In this document: in pieces, positions 1 to 7,787 of the stretch
How the letters are laid out: every line of letters starts with the position of its first letter
Position numbering within the stretch: position 1 is the stretch's first letter
DNA from: Alphaproteobacteria bacterium
Lineage (GTDB): Bacteria; Pseudomonadota; Alphaproteobacteria; Sneathiellales; Sneathiellaceae
Reading direction: 5' to 3'
Length of the DNA: 13,337 bases
NCBI GenBank assembly: GCA_006226265.1
Contig: SBHH01000358.1
Span: 1 to 13,337 of the forward strand
Notes under the pieces: generated by a model
What the model was told of the DNA's origin: nothing
What the model saw: the letters and a program-made list of their open reading frames with translations, nothing else
Database searches by the model: none
Position numbers and translations under genes: made by a program

Positions 1-22
1 TTGAGGAAAAGAGGGGACAAGA

Positions 23-1018
23 ATGACTGTACTGGTGACGGGCGCGGCGGGCTTCATTGGCATGCATGTGTCGGAAGCGCTGCTGGCGCAAGGCGAGAAG
101 GTTGTCGGGATCGACAATCTCAACAGCTATTATCAGACCTCCCTGAAAGAGGACCGGCTCAAACGCCTCCATGCGCATGAAAATTTCACCTTCCTCAAAA
201 TCGACCTCGCGGATTATGAGGAACTGATGGGGAAACTTGAGACAATTCCCGATATCGACCGGGTGGTGCATCTGGCGGCGCAGGCGGGCGTACGCTATAG
301 CATCCAGCATCCGTTTGAATATTCCCGCTCCAACCTCGACGGATTTCTCTCCATCCTTGAATATTGCCGTCATCTGGAGGGGTTGAAGCATCTGGTGTTC
401 GCCAGTTCCTCCTCCGTCTATGGCGGCAACAAACAATTGCCCTATTCGACGGATCAGGCGGTGGACAAGCCCGTCTCGCTCTATGCGGCGACGAAGAAGG
501 CGAACGAGCTGATGGCGCATTCCTACGCCCATCTTTACGGCTTTCCGGCGACGGGGCTTCGCTTCTTCACCGTCTATGGCCCCTGGGGGCGGCCCGACAT
601 GGCCTACTGGACCTTCACCGAGAAAATCCGGAAAGGCGAGACCATCCCGATTTTCAATCGGGGCGACATGAAGCGGGATTTTACCTATATTGACGATATT
701 GTGAATGGTATCATGGCCGTGCTCGCCAATCCGGCGGCAAAGACAGAGGCCGCGGCGCCGTTCCGCGTCTATAATATCGGCAATCACCGTTCGGAATCCC
801 TGATGGATTTCGTCGATATTCTGGAAAAGGCGGTGGGCGTGCCGGCAAAGCGCGACCTCCTGCCGATGCAGCCGGGCGATGTGAAGGAGACCTTCGCGGA
901 TATCGAGCCGATGCGCCGCGATATGGGATACGAGCCGACCACGGCCTTGAAAGACGGCCTGCCGAAATTCGTGGACTGGTTTCTTCAGTACCACGGCAGA
1001 AATGACAGAAAGGACTGA
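23..1018 (+). CDS. NAD-dependent sugar-nucleotide epimerase, probably UDP-glucuronate 4-epimerase
   Basis: A 331-residue extended short-chain dehydrogenase that should interconvert UDP-glucuronate and UDP-galacturonate in the cytoplasm, supplying uronic acid for capsule, exopolysaccharide or LPS. The Rossmann glycine motif GAAGFIG is at residues 7-13, an acidic residue for the NAD ribose at D31, the SSSSVYG strand at 128-134 and the catalytic Tyr-Lys pair at Y154/K158 (YAATK). The block FFTVYGPWGRPDMAYWTF (181-198) and RDFTYIDD (218-225) are typical of the CapI/GAE-type glucuronate epimerases rather than of GalE. The length is normal for the family. The ATG follows a GAGGGG ribosome site at 11-16. 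It is the first complete gene of a tight operon with two thioesterases, and no glycosyltransferase is visible in the window, so the polysaccharide it serves is unknown. Family is certain; the exact sugar is inferred from motifs. Confidence 0.9.
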   Translation: MTVLVTGAAGFIGMHVSEALLAQGEKVVGIDNLNSYYQTSLKEDRLKRLHAHENFTFLKIDLADYEELMGKLETIPDIDRVVHLAAQAGVRYSIQHPFEYSRSNLDGFLSILEYCRHLEGLKHLVFASSSSVYGGNKQLPYSTDQAVDKPVSLYAATKKANELMAHSYAHLYGFPATGLRFFTVYGPWGRPDMAYWTFTEKIRKGETIPIFNRGDMKRDFTYIDDIVNGIMAVLANPAAKTEAAAPFRVYNIGNHRSESLMDFVDILEKAVGVPAKRDLLPMQPGDVKETFADIEPMRRDMGYEPTTALKDGLPKFVDWFLQYHGRNDRKD

Positions 1019-1024
1019 CGCGCA

Positions 1025-1495
1025 ATGCCAGAGGCATTTGACCTCGACCAGATACAGGCCATGATCGACAAGGGCATTCCGCACTGCGCCGAGATCGGCA
1101 TGAAGGTGCATGAAATGTCGCCGGACGGCGTGGTTTTCAGCCTTCCCTATCAGGAACGCTTCGCCGGAAACCCGGTCAACGGGGTCCTGCATGGCGGGAT
1201 CATTACGACCCTGATCGACAGCGCCGCCGGGATGTGCATTTTTGCGAAACTGAAGGAATATATGCCCGTCGCGACCCTCGACCTCCGGATCGATTACCTG
1301 AAACCCGCGACACCGGACGAAGAGCTGTTCGCCTTCCTTACCTGCTATCGCATGACCCGGAAAATTGCCTTCGTGCGGGGCGTCGCCTATCACGAAACCC
1401 GCGACGATCCCATTGCCAATGCAGTGGGCACCTTCATGCTGCAATCGAGCCCGACGCCGAAGGTCCGGCAGTTCGAAAAAGGGAAGGGGGCCTGA
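1025..1495 (+). CDS. PaaI-type hotdog-fold thioesterase (first of a tandem pair)
   Basis: A 156-residue single hotdog domain, a family whose members hydrolyse acyl- or aryl-CoA thioesters as dimers or tetramers in the cytoplasm. The signature lies at residues 49-71: an NPVNGVLHGG segment (HGG at 56-58) followed by the long helix with the usual catalytic acid, here D65. The later strand LDLRIDYLKPA (86-95) is also typical of PaaI/YigI-like members. It starts 6 bases after the epimerase stop and its own stop codon directly abuts the ATG of the next thioesterase, so the three genes are almost surely co-transcribed and probably translationally coupled. The substrate cannot be read from sequence. 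No phenylacetate-degradation genes are nearby, so the paaI name would be misleading. Confidence 0.88.
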   Translation: MPEAFDLDQIQAMIDKGIPHCAEIGMKVHEMSPDGVVFSLPYQERFAGNPVNGVLHGGIITTLIDSAAGMCIFAKLKEYMPVATLDLRIDYLKPATPDEELFAFLTCYRMTRKIAFVRGVAYHETRDDPIANAVGTFMLQSSPTPKVRQFEKGKGA

Positions 1496-1948
1496 ATGAG
1501 CCGTATCCTGACCGCCGACGAGTTTGTCGCAAGCATTGAACAGGCCAAGGCGACCGGTGACTGGCGCCATATGTTCAGCATCATTCCCTATTTTGACTTT
1601 CTGGGTCTCCGGCTGGAGATGAAGGGGAGCCATATGATCTGTATCCTGCCGGAAGATAAAAAATTCATCGGCAACCCGACCCTGCCGGCGCTTCATGGCG
1701 GGGTGGTGGGGGCGTTTCTGGAGAGCACCGCGCTCGTCCATTTGCTCAAAACCCAGGAAGTGACCCGCCTTCCCAAGATCATCAATATCACGGTCGAATA
1801 TCTCCGGTCCGCGAAGCCGGTCGAGACTTATGCCGAGGCGGTGATCACCAAACCCGGACGCCGCATCGCCAATATGCGGATCGAAGCCTGGCAGACGGAC
1901 CGGAAGAAGCCGGTCGCGGCCGCCCATGCCAATTTCCTTGTCAGCTGA
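1496..1948 (+). CDS. PaaI-type hotdog-fold thioesterase (second of a tandem pair)
   Basis: A 150-residue hotdog protein, a divergent paralogue of the preceding gene. HGG is at residues 67-69, preceded by an NPTLPAL segment. The helix after it carries glutamate (E76) where the upstream copy has aspartate (D65) at the aligned position. Glutamate is used as the catalytic base in some 4-hydroxybenzoyl-CoA thioesterases, so activity is not excluded. The strand INITVEYLRSAKP (96-108) matches the paralogue's LDLRIDYLKPATP. The ATG follows the upstream TGA with no gap, which suggests coupled translation and perhaps a mixed oligomer of the two proteins (inference). The substrate is unknown. Confidence 0.86.
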   Translation: MSRILTADEFVASIEQAKATGDWRHMFSIIPYFDFLGLRLEMKGSHMICILPEDKKFIGNPTLPALHGGVVGAFLESTALVHLLKTQEVTRLPKIINITVEYLRSAKPVETYAEAVITKPGRRIANMRIEAWQTDRKKPVAAAHANFLVS

Positions 1949-1999
1949 GAAAGATGACATACCTATAGATCAGTTGATACAAGCCGGAGTTCGTTATTC

Positions 2000-3772
2000 A
2001 TGAATGAAATTGCCCTCGCCAACCTGCCCGAATGGGACCTTTCGGACCTCTATCCCGGCCGGAATTCACCGGAGCTGCTGGAGGATCTGGAAACGGCGGC
2101 GCAGAATGCAAAAACGTTTGCGAAAAACTACAAGGGCCGCCTCGATGAGCTGGACGGGCAGGAGCTGTATCTCGCCATTTCCGCCTATGAAGAAATCGGC
2201 GAGATCGAGGGGCGGATCATGTCCTATGCCTATCTCGTCTATGCGGGCAACATGTCGGACCCGGATATCGGCAAGTTCTTCCAGACCATGCAGGAGAGGA
2301 TCAGCGCAATCTCGACCGATCTTCTGTTCCTCACGCTGGAGCTCAACCGGATCGAGGAAGACCGGCTGCAGGAGATGTATGAGAATACCAGCCTCAAGAA
2401 ATACGAGCCCTGGATCCGCAATGTCCGCGCGCTGAAACCCTATCAGCTCTCCGATGATCTTGAAAAGCTGTTGCATGAGAAGGATATCTCCGGCCGGAGC
2501 GCCTGGGTCCGGCTTTTTGACGAGACGATGGCGGGCCTCACCTTCGAGGTGGACGGAAAGGCGCTGGCGTCGCAGCAGGCGCTGCATCTTCTCTCCAATC
2601 CCAATGCGGAAACGCGGAAAAAAGCCGCGCGCAGCCTTGGCAAAGTGTTCGGCGAGAACGTGCGTCTCTTCGCGCTCGTCACCAATACGCTCGCCAAAGA
2701 CAAGGCGATCGAGGATGAATGGCGGGGGGCGCCCGAACCCGCCGCCATGCGTCATCTTTCCAATCAGGTGGAGCCGGAAGTCGTGAACGCCCTCTCCGAT
2801 GCGGTGGAGGCGGCGTACCCCACGCTCTCCCATCGCTATTACAGGTTCAAGGCGAACTGGATGGGGCAGGAGAAAATCGACTATTGGGACCGGAACGCGC
2901 CGCTCCCCGATCAGGATGACCGCGTTATTTCCTGGAACGAGGCGCGGGATACCGTCCTTGATGCCTATGGCCGGTTTTCGCCGAAACTTTCCGATCTCGG
3001 CCGGACCTTCTTTGACAAGCCCTGGATCGATGCTGGTGTTCGTCCCGGCAAGTCACCGGGGGCTTTTGCGCATCCGACGGTGCCGGGCGTGCATCCCTAT
3101 CTGCTTCTCAATTATCAGGGCAATGTCCGTGATGTCATGACCCTTGCGCATGAGCTTGGCCATGGCGTGCATCAGCTTCTGGCCGCGCCGCAGGGCGGGC
3201 TTCTCGCCGATACGCCGCTTACCCTCGCGGAAACCGCAAGCGTGTTTGGCGAACAGCTCACCTTCCGCGCCATGCTGGAAAAGGAAAAGGACCCCGCGAA
3301 GCGGCGCATCATGCTGGCCGGCAAGGTCGAGGATATGCTGAACACCGTCGTCCGGCAGATCGCCTTCTATCAGTTCGAAAAGCGGGTCCATGCCGCGCGG
3401 AAATCGGAGGAGCTTTCCCCCGATCAGATCGGCAAAATCTGGATGGACGTGCAGAGCGAGAGCCTGGGCCCCGCCATCCGGCTGCATGACGAATATCAGT
3501 ATTTCTGGTGTTATATCCCGCATTTCATCCATTCGCCCTTTTATGTCTATGCCTATGCCTTCGGCGATTGCCTGGTGAATGCGCTCTATGCGGTCTATCA
3601 GGATGCGGAAAGCGGCTTTCAGGAGAAATATTTCGACATGCTGAAAGCGGGCGGGACTTTGCGTCACAAGGAGCTTCTGGCGCCCTTCGGTCTTGATGCT
3701 TCCGACCCCGCCTTCTGGTCCAAGGGGCTTGGCGTGATCGAAGGCTTCATTGACGAGCTTGAGGCGATCTAG
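2000..3772 (+). CDS. pepF: M3-family oligoendopeptidase F
   Basis: A 590-residue cytoplasmic zinc metallopeptidase that degrades short peptides. The gluzincin motif HELGH is at residues 384-388 (H384 and H388 bind zinc, E385 is the catalytic base), and the third ligand is E411 in LAETASVFGE. The N-terminal all-helical half (about 10-200) and the following catalytic segment match the PepF/M3B layout, and the length is typical of alphaproteobacterial members. There is no signal peptide. The gene lies 51 bases after the thioesterase operon in the same direction. A CGGAG at 1984-1988 precedes the ATG at a slightly long spacing. It may have its own promoter in the gap or be the last gene of the operon. 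A hairpin lies 40 bases after its stop. No key residue is missing. Confidence 0.95.
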   Translation: MNEIALANLPEWDLSDLYPGRNSPELLEDLETAAQNAKTFAKNYKGRLDELDGQELYLAISAYEEIGEIEGRIMSYAYLVYAGNMSDPDIGKFFQTMQERISAISTDLLFLTLELNRIEEDRLQEMYENTSLKKYEPWIRNVRALKPYQLSDDLEKLLHEKDISGRSAWVRLFDETMAGLTFEVDGKALASQQALHLLSNPNAETRKKAARSLGKVFGENVRLFALVTNTLAKDKAIEDEWRGAPEPAAMRHLSNQVEPEVVNALSDAVEAAYPTLSHRYYRFKANWMGQEKIDYWDRNAPLPDQDDRVISWNEARDTVLDAYGRFSPKLSDLGRTFFDKPWIDAGVRPGKSPGAFAHPTVPGVHPYLLLNYQGNVRDVMTLAHELGHGVHQLLAAPQGGLLADTPLTLAETASVFGEQLTFRAMLEKEKDPAKRRIMLAGKVEDMLNTVVRQIAFYQFEKRVHAARKSEELSPDQIGKIWMDVQSESLGPAIRLHDEYQYFWCYIPHFIHSPFYVYAYAFGDCLVNALYAVYQDAESGFQEKYFDMLKAGGTLRHKELLAPFGLDASDPAFWSKGLGVIEGFIDELEAI

Positions 3773-3811
3773 CCGCTCATTCCGCTTACATACCGTTTTA
3801 TAGATATATTT

Positions 3812-3846
3812 TTTGGGGGCGCAGACGACAATCTGTTGCCCCCAAA
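3812..3846. other. Perfect 9-bp GC-rich hairpin without a following T-tract
   Basis: The arms TTTGGGGGC (3812-3820) and GCCCCCAAA (3838-3846) pair perfectly. Inside them CAGA (3822-3825) pairs with TCTG (3832-3835) around a 6-base loop, so the structure is a strong two-tier stem. A run of T precedes the hairpin on the + strand and no T-run follows it on either strand, so it is not a standard intrinsic terminator. It could be a 3' end stabiliser for pepF, a Rho-linked stop, or a leader element of the coxIV-pnt genes. Confidence 0.6.
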
Positions 3847-3863
3847 GTAGATTCCGGTATATT
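3836..3863 (+). promoter_or_regulatory. Possible promoter of the coxIV-like gene and pnt block
   Basis: TTGCCC at 3836-3841 and TATATT at 3858-3863 are separated by 16 bases, which would start a transcript near 3870 and leave a leader of about 37 bases. The -35 half overlaps the 3' arm of the hairpin at 3812-3846, so folding or a protein on that palindrome could affect it. The match is modest and is based on consensus only. Confidence 0.3.
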
Positions 3864-3906
3864 GCGGTGCAATTTACTACGATTACGGCAAAAAGAGGTC
3901 CGGAAA

Positions 3907-4035
3907 ATGAGTGAACATGGAAACATGAATATTGATATGCAGCAGGCGTCCTATGGCCGTTTTACCAAGATTTTCCTGTATGGTACGGTCTTTGTGGTGA
4001 TTCTGCTCATCCTGATGGCCGCCTTCCTGCTGTAG
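3907..4035 (+). CDS. aa3-type cytochrome c oxidase subunit IV-like small membrane protein
   Basis: A 42-residue protein with an ATG 8 bases after an AAGAGG ribosome site (3893-3898). The first 20 residues are hydrophilic (MSEHGNMNIDMQQASYGRFT) and the remainder is one transmembrane helix (about 22-42) ending at the stop. Size, the N-terminal M-[DN]-I followed by an aromatic-F-x-K pattern, and the single helix fit the bacterial aa3 oxidase subunit IV family (Pfam COX4_pro_2), a non-catalytic helix bound to the oxidase. To my knowledge, placement just before pntAA recurs in alphaproteobacteria, which supports the call. The other oxidase subunits are not in this window, so the protein would assemble with products made elsewhere. 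The gene is short enough to be missed by length cut-offs. A 90-base gap follows before pntAA. Confidence 0.83.
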   Translation: MSEHGNMNIDMQQASYGRFTKIFLYGTVFVVILLILMAAFLL

Positions 4036-4045
4036 GTGCGCTGAG

Positions 4046-4060
4046 CCGGGCCGGGCCCGG
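4046..4060. other. GC-only hairpin just upstream of a TTGACA box
   Basis: CCGGGC (4046-4051) and GCCCGG (4055-4060) pair perfectly around a CGG triloop. It begins 11 bases after the coxIV-like stop codon and ends immediately before TTGACA. Only two T follow, so it is a weak terminator at best. It could reduce read-through from the coxIV-like gene into pntAA or act as an mRNA end or processing signal. Confidence 0.5.
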
Positions 4061-4089
4061 TTGACATACGGCGTTGCGGGGCGTCATCG
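4061..4089 (+). promoter_or_regulatory. Possible internal promoter for pntAA-pntAB-pntB
   Basis: A perfect -35 box TTGACA (4061-4066) lies 60 bases before the pntAA start. The hexamer 17 bases on (TCATCG, 4084-4089) is a poor -10, though alphaproteobacterial promoters often depend mainly on the -35. If real, pnt could be transcribed separately from the coxIV-like gene. Confidence 0.3.
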
Positions 4090-4125
4090 TACCGAAAATA
4101 AGAACTACCAGAAAGAGGATCGATT

Positions 4126-5277
4126 ATGAAAATCGCTATCCCCAGGGAGCGCCGGGAATTTGAAAAACGCGTTGCCGCGTCCCCGGATACGGTCAAGAAA
4201 TTTGTCGCGCTCGGCGCGACCGTTGTTGTTGAAGCCGGGGCGGGGGCCACGAGTTCCTTCAGCGATCAGGACTTCAAGGACGCCGGCGCGGAGATCGCCG
4301 CCGATGCGGCCGCCGCGCTTAAAGACGCCGATGTGGTGCTGAAAATCCAGCGCCCGATGACCAAGGAAGAAGGCAATGACGAACTGGCCCTTCTGAAGCC
4401 GGGGGCGGTATTGCTTGCCCAGCTTGGCGCGCTTCAGAATAAGGACCAGGCCGCTGCCTTTGCCGCCGCCAATGTGACCGCCATCGCCATGGAGCTGGTG
4501 CCCCGCATCAGCCGCGCCCAGTCGATGGACGTTCTGTCCTCCCAGTCCAACCTCGCCGGATACAAGGCGGTTCTGGATGCCGCCGCCGAATATGGCCGCG
4601 CCATGCCGATGATGATGACAGCCGCCGGGACGATTGCCCCTGCGAAGGCCTTTATCATGGGTGTCGGTGTTGCCGGTCTGCAGGCCATCGCGACCGCCCG
4701 CCGTCTCGGCGCCATCGTCAGCGCAACGGACGTGCGCGCCGCAACGAAGGAACAGGTCGAGAGCCTGGGTGCGAAATTCGTCATGGTCGAAACCGAGGAA
4801 ACCGGCGAAGACGCAGGCGGTTACGCGAAAGAGATGAGCGAGGATTACAAGAAGCGTCAGGCCGAGCTCGTTTTCGAACATATCAAGAAGCAGGATATCG
4901 TCATCACCACCGCGCTGATCCCGGGGCGCGCCGCGCCGATCCTGATCACGGACGAAATGCTGGCCGTCATGAAGCCGGGCTCCGTCATCGTCGACCTCGC
5001 GGTCGAGATGGGCGGCAACGTCACCCAGTCGAAGCCGGGCGAGATCGTCGTGACGGACAACGGCGTCATCATCATCGGCCATCACAACGTGCCGAGCCGC
5101 CTTGCCAGCGATGCCTCGGCCCTGTTTGCGAAGAACCTTCTCAATTTCCTGACGCCGATGATCGACAAGGAAACGGGCGCGCTCGCGCTCAACTGGGAAG
5201 ACGAGATTATCAAGGGCAGTGCACTCACACGGGATGGCAAGGTCATCCATCCGCTGCTGACCGAGGGAGGGAACTGA
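4126..5277 (+). CDS. pntAA: NAD(P) transhydrogenase subunit alpha, part 1 (NAD-binding domain I)
   Basis: A 383-residue soluble domain I of the proton-translocating transhydrogenase, which moves hydride from NADH to NADP+ using the proton gradient. The protein has only domain I, so this is the split Rhodospirillum rubrum-type arrangement, not the fused E. coli PntA. The hydride-transfer loop is intact: R127, Q132 and D135 in RISRAQSMD, at the same numbers as in the R. rubrum protein. The NAD-binding fold shows GVGVAGLQA at 179-187 and the ribose-binding D202 in ATDVR. A GAGG ribosome site lies about 8 bases before the ATG. The stop overlaps the next start by one base (TGATG at 5275-5279), which indicates coupled translation. 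Function is clear from motifs and context. Confidence 0.97.
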   Translation: MKIAIPRERREFEKRVAASPDTVKKFVALGATVVVEAGAGATSSFSDQDFKDAGAEIAADAAAALKDADVVLKIQRPMTKEEGNDELALLKPGAVLLAQLGALQNKDQAAAFAAANVTAIAMELVPRISRAQSMDVLSSQSNLAGYKAVLDAAAEYGRAMPMMMTAAGTIAPAKAFIMGVGVAGLQAIATARRLGAIVSATDVRAATKEQVESLGAKFVMVETEETGEDAGGYAKEMSEDYKKRQAELVFEHIKKQDIVITTALIPGRAAPILITDEMLAVMKPGSVIVDLAVEMGGNVTQSKPGEIVVTDNGVIIIGHHNVPSRLASDASALFAKNLLNFLTPMIDKETGALALNWEDEIIKGSALTRDGKVIHPLLTEGGN

Positions 5278-5573
5278 TGGTTGATATGGTAGATCCAATC
5301 GTATTCCGGCTGGCGATTTTCGTGCTGGCCATCTTCGTGGGCTATTATGTGGTCTGGAGCGTGACGCCCGCCCTGCATACGCCGCTGATGGCTGTCACAA
5401 ATGCCATTTCCTCGGTCATCATCGTCGGCGCGCTGCTGGCGGCGGGACCGTCGGAACTGACCCTCGCCAAGTTCTTCGGCTTCATCGCCATCACGCTTGC
5501 CTCGGTCAATATCTTCGGGGGCTTCCTCGTGACCCAGCGCATGCTCGCCATGTACAAGAAAAAACAGAAATAA
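5277..5573 (+). CDS. pntAB: NAD(P) transhydrogenase subunit alpha, part 2 (membrane)
   Basis: A 98-residue inner-membrane subunit that carries the alpha-side helices of the proton channel (domain II). Three hydrophobic segments are visible at about 9-29, 36-56 and 62-86. The stretch [18 protein letters not shown] (28-45) is the signature of this subunit. The C terminus is lysine-rich (YKKKQK), consistent with a cytoplasmic end. It overlaps pntAA by one base and lies 12 bases before pntB. Length is as expected for the split subunit, and nothing is missing. Confidence 0.96.
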   Translation: MVDMVDPIVFRLAIFVLAIFVGYYVVWSVTPALHTPLMAVTNAISSVIIVGALLAAGPSELTLAKFFGFIAITLASVNIFGGFLVTQRMLAMYKKKQK

Positions 5574-5585
5574 GGGAGAGCCTTC

Positions 5586-6974
5586 GTGTCTGCTAATTTT
5601 ACGGCGCTCGCCTATCTGGTCTCCGCCATTCTGTTCATCCTTGCACTTCGCGGCCTGTCGTCTCCGGCGACCTCGCGGCGGGGCAATATCATGGGCATGG
5701 TCGGTATGGCCATCGCCATTATCGTTACCATCCTCAACCCGGAAGTCGTGTCCTATGAATGGATTATCGGCGGCATCGTGATCGGCGGAGCCATCGGCGC
5801 CGTGATCGCGCAGCGGATCGCCATGACGGCCATGCCGCAGCTTGTCGCTGCCTTCCACAGCCTGGTCGGCCTGGCCGCCGTGCTGGTGGCCGCGTCGGCC
5901 TTCTACAATCCGGAAGCCTATGGCATCGTCGATGCCGCGGGCATGATCAAGGTTGCAAGCCGGATCGAGATGTCGGTCGGCATCGTTGTCGGCGCCATCA
6001 CCTTCTCGGGCTCCGTCATCGCTTTCACCAAGCTGCAGGGGCTCGTCTCCGGCAACCCGGTGACCTTTCCGGGCCAGCATCTGGTCAATCTGATCATCGG
6101 CCTTGCCATCGCGGCGCTCATTGTCTGGTTCTGCCTCGATCAGGACCCGAAAATCTTCTGGGCCATGACCGTGCTGGCCTTCGTTATCGGCTTCCTGATC
6201 ATTATCCCGATCGGCGGCGCCGATATGCCGGTGGTGGTCTCGATGCTGAACAGCTATTCGGGCTGGGCGGCGGCCGGTATCGGCTTCACCCTTGAAAATA
6301 CCGCCCTTATCATCGTGGGCGCGCTGGTCGGCTCCTCGGGCGCGATCCTCTCCTACATCATGTGCAAGGCGATGAACCGGTCGTTCTTCAGCGTGATCCT
6401 GGGCGGTTTCGGCGGCGATGCGGCCGTGGCCGGTCCTGACAAGGGTGATCGTCCCTACAAGGCGGGCTCGGCGGACGATGCGGCCTTCATCATGAAAAAC
6501 GCGGGCAAGGTTATCATCGTGCCGGGCTATGGCCTCGCGGTGGCCCAGGCGCAGCATGCCTTGCGTGAAATGGTCGATGTGCTGAAGGAAGAGGGGGTCG
6601 ATGTCGCCTATGCCATCCATCCCGTCGCCGGACGCATGCCAGGCCATATGAACGTGCTGCTGGCCGAGGCGCAAGTGCCCTATGATGAGGTGTTCGAGCT
6701 TGAGGAAATCAACTCCGATTTCTCCGGCGCGGATGTCGCCCTCGTGGTCGGCGCGAACGACGTGACGAACCCCGCCGCCCGCGACGATCCCTCCAGCCCG
6801 ATCTTCGGCATGCCGATCCTCGATGTGGACAAGGCGCAGACCGTGCTCTTCATCAAGCGTTCCATGTCGTCGGGCTATGCCGGTATCGACAACGATCTCT
6901 TCTACAAGGACAACACCATGATGCTCCTCGCCGACGCCAAGAAAATGGTCGAGGATATCGTCAAGGCTCTGTAG
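5586..6974 (+). CDS. pntB: NAD(P) transhydrogenase subunit beta (membrane plus NADP-binding domain III)
   Basis: A 462-residue subunit joining the beta-side membrane helices (about 5-265) to the cytoplasmic NADP(H)-binding domain III (about 290-462). Residues tied to proton transfer in the E. coli protein occur at the same numbers: H91 (AAFHSLVGL), D213 (GGADMPVV) and N222 (LNSYSGWAA). In domain III, GYGLAVAQAQH (314-324), HPVAGRMPGHMNVLLAEA (345-362), GANDVTNPAA (389-398) and KRSMSSGYAG (424-433) form the NADP site. The start is GTG at 5586, supported by GGGAG at 5574-5578 with 7-base spacing. A strong terminator follows 22 bases after the stop. The gene is complete and standard. Confidence 0.97.
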   Translation: MSANFTALAYLVSAILFILALRGLSSPATSRRGNIMGMVGMAIAIIVTILNPEVVSYEWIIGGIVIGGAIGAVIAQRIAMTAMPQLVAAFHSLVGLAAVLVAASAFYNPEAYGIVDAAGMIKVASRIEMSVGIVVGAITFSGSVIAFTKLQGLVSGNPVTFPGQHLVNLIIGLAIAALIVWFCLDQDPKIFWAMTVLAFVIGFLIIIPIGGADMPVVVSMLNSYSGWAAAGIGFTLENTALIIVGALVGSSGAILSYIMCKAMNRSFFSVILGGFGGDAAVAGPDKGDRPYKAGSADDAAFIMKNAGKVIIVPGYGLAVAQAQHALREMVDVLKEEGVDVAYAIHPVAGRMPGHMNVLLAEAQVPYDEVFELEEINSDFSGADVALVVGANDVTNPAARDDPSSPIFGMPILDVDKAQTVLFIKRSMSSGYAGIDNDLFYKDNTMMLLADAKKMVEDIVKAL

Positions 6975-6996
6975 CACGAGCCTTAATTACCCAAAC

Positions 6997-7027
6997 AAAA
7001 GCCGCCGGAACCCCCGGCGGCTTTTTT
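6997..7027. terminator. Bidirectional intrinsic terminator between pntB and the PPOX gene
   Basis: The arms AAAAGCCGCCGG (6997-7008) and CCGGCGGCTTTT (7014-7025) form a 12-bp stem with a 5-base loop, followed by six T (7022-7027) on the + strand. Read from the - strand the stem ends in TTTTGTTT, so it can also stop the convergent flavoprotein gene. Confidence 0.92.
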
Positions 7028-7039
7028 ATTGCTCCCGTC

Positions 7040-7657
7040 TCAATAAAGCGTTGTCTTGTAGGCTTCGGCGAGGCGTTTGTCGGCCTGGTCGGGGTCCATG
7101 CCGCCCATCTGGTCGTGCATAATCTGGCCGAGTGAGGGGAAGCTCTTGCGGTCGATTTTTGTCTCCTCTGCCCAGAGTTTCGAGCGGATGAAGGCTTTGG
7201 CGCAATGCATATAGGCGCCTTTTACCTCGACCACGATGACGCTTGCGGGCAGCTTGCCTTGCGCTTCGCCCATTTTGAGAAGCTCCGGGTCGGTCGAGAT
7301 ATGGGCATCGCCATTGATGCGCAAGGTCTCGTTCATGCCGGGCACCATGAAGATCAGGCCGACAGCCGGGTTCCTGACGATATTCTGCAGGGTATCGAGC
7401 CGGTTGTTGCCGGGCCGGTCGGGGATGAGGAGCGTCCGGTCGTCGAGTACCTTCACGAAGCCCGGCGTATCGCCCCGGGGGGAGGCATCCGCCGCGCCGT
7501 TGCCGTCGGAGGAGCCCAGCACCAGAAAGGGCGAGATCGAGATGAAATGACGGCAATGCGGATCAAGGGCCTTCAATTCCTTCTGGATAACCCGTTCGCT
7601 CGGCGCCTTATAGACGCCATAGAGTTCTTCAATCGTCGTGATGCGGTTCTCCGGCAT
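7040..7657 (-). CDS. PPOX-class FMN-binding flavoprotein (DR2398-like family)
   Basis: A 205-residue split-barrel flavoprotein related to pyridoxamine 5'-phosphate oxidase. The conserved blocks are SPRGDTPGFV (59-68), IPDRPGNNRLDTLQNI (78-93), which forms part of the FMN site, and a GLIFMVPGMNETLRINGDA strand pair (100-118). This pattern fits the DR2398/MSMEG_1061-like group rather than true PdxH, so I do not assign vitamin B6 synthesis. The likely role is an FMN- or F420-type oxidoreductase of unknown substrate. The frame stays open to a TTG at 7717, but the ATG at 7657 is preferred: family members begin close to ITTIEELY, GGATGG lies at good spacing, and the TTG belongs to a promoter-like TTGACG. 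An ATG at 7666 is the main alternative. It is monocistronic, convergent with pntB and divergent from the b561 gene. Confidence 0.85.
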   Translation of the reverse strand: MPENRITTIEELYGVYKAPSERVIQKELKALDPHCRHFISISPFLVLGSSDGNGAADASPRGDTPGFVKVLDDRTLLIPDRPGNNRLDTLQNIVRNPAVGLIFMVPGMNETLRINGDAHISTDPELLKMGEAQGKLPASVIVVEVKGAYMHCAKAFIRSKLWAEETKIDRKSFPSLGQIMHDQMGGMDPDQADKRLAEAYKTTLY

Positions 7658-7689
7658 TCTGTCCATCCGTTCCGGTTGTTTTATTCTCC

Positions 7690-7717
7690 GCATTAACGTA
7701 GCGAATGTGGACGTCAA
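7690..7717 (-). promoter_or_regulatory. Possible promoter of the PPOX flavoprotein gene
   Basis: On the - strand TTGACG (7717-7712) is followed after 16 bases by TAATGC (7695-7690). A transcript would start near 7683, about 26 bases before the ATG at 7657. The -35 is good and the -10 mediocre. If correct it rules out translation from the upstream TTG. Confidence 0.33.
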
Positions 7718-7787
7718 ATTGAAGCAACAAATTGGCGACTGGCCATTCCGTCTTACGAAATTGTATGTAAAAGCGGCATGTTGCGGA

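Noticed and set aside
1938..1968. A possible pepF promoter, TTGTCA with CTATAG
   Set aside because: The spacing of 19 bases is too long, and shorter spacings give poor -10 boxes.
2066..2833. A 255-codon open frame antisense to pepF
   Set aside because: No domain, no plausible ribosome site, and pepF is certain on the other strand.
4105..5298. A 397-codon open frame on the - strand, antisense to pntAA
   Set aside because: Same low-complexity HDGR composition, no family signal, and it sits opposite a clear transhydrogenase gene.
5082..6977. A 631-codon open frame on the - strand, antisense to pntAB and pntB
   Set aside because: It lies wholly over well-supported genes. Its product is dominated by His, Asp, Gly and Arg with no recognisable domain, as expected for the mirror of codon-biased GC-rich genes.
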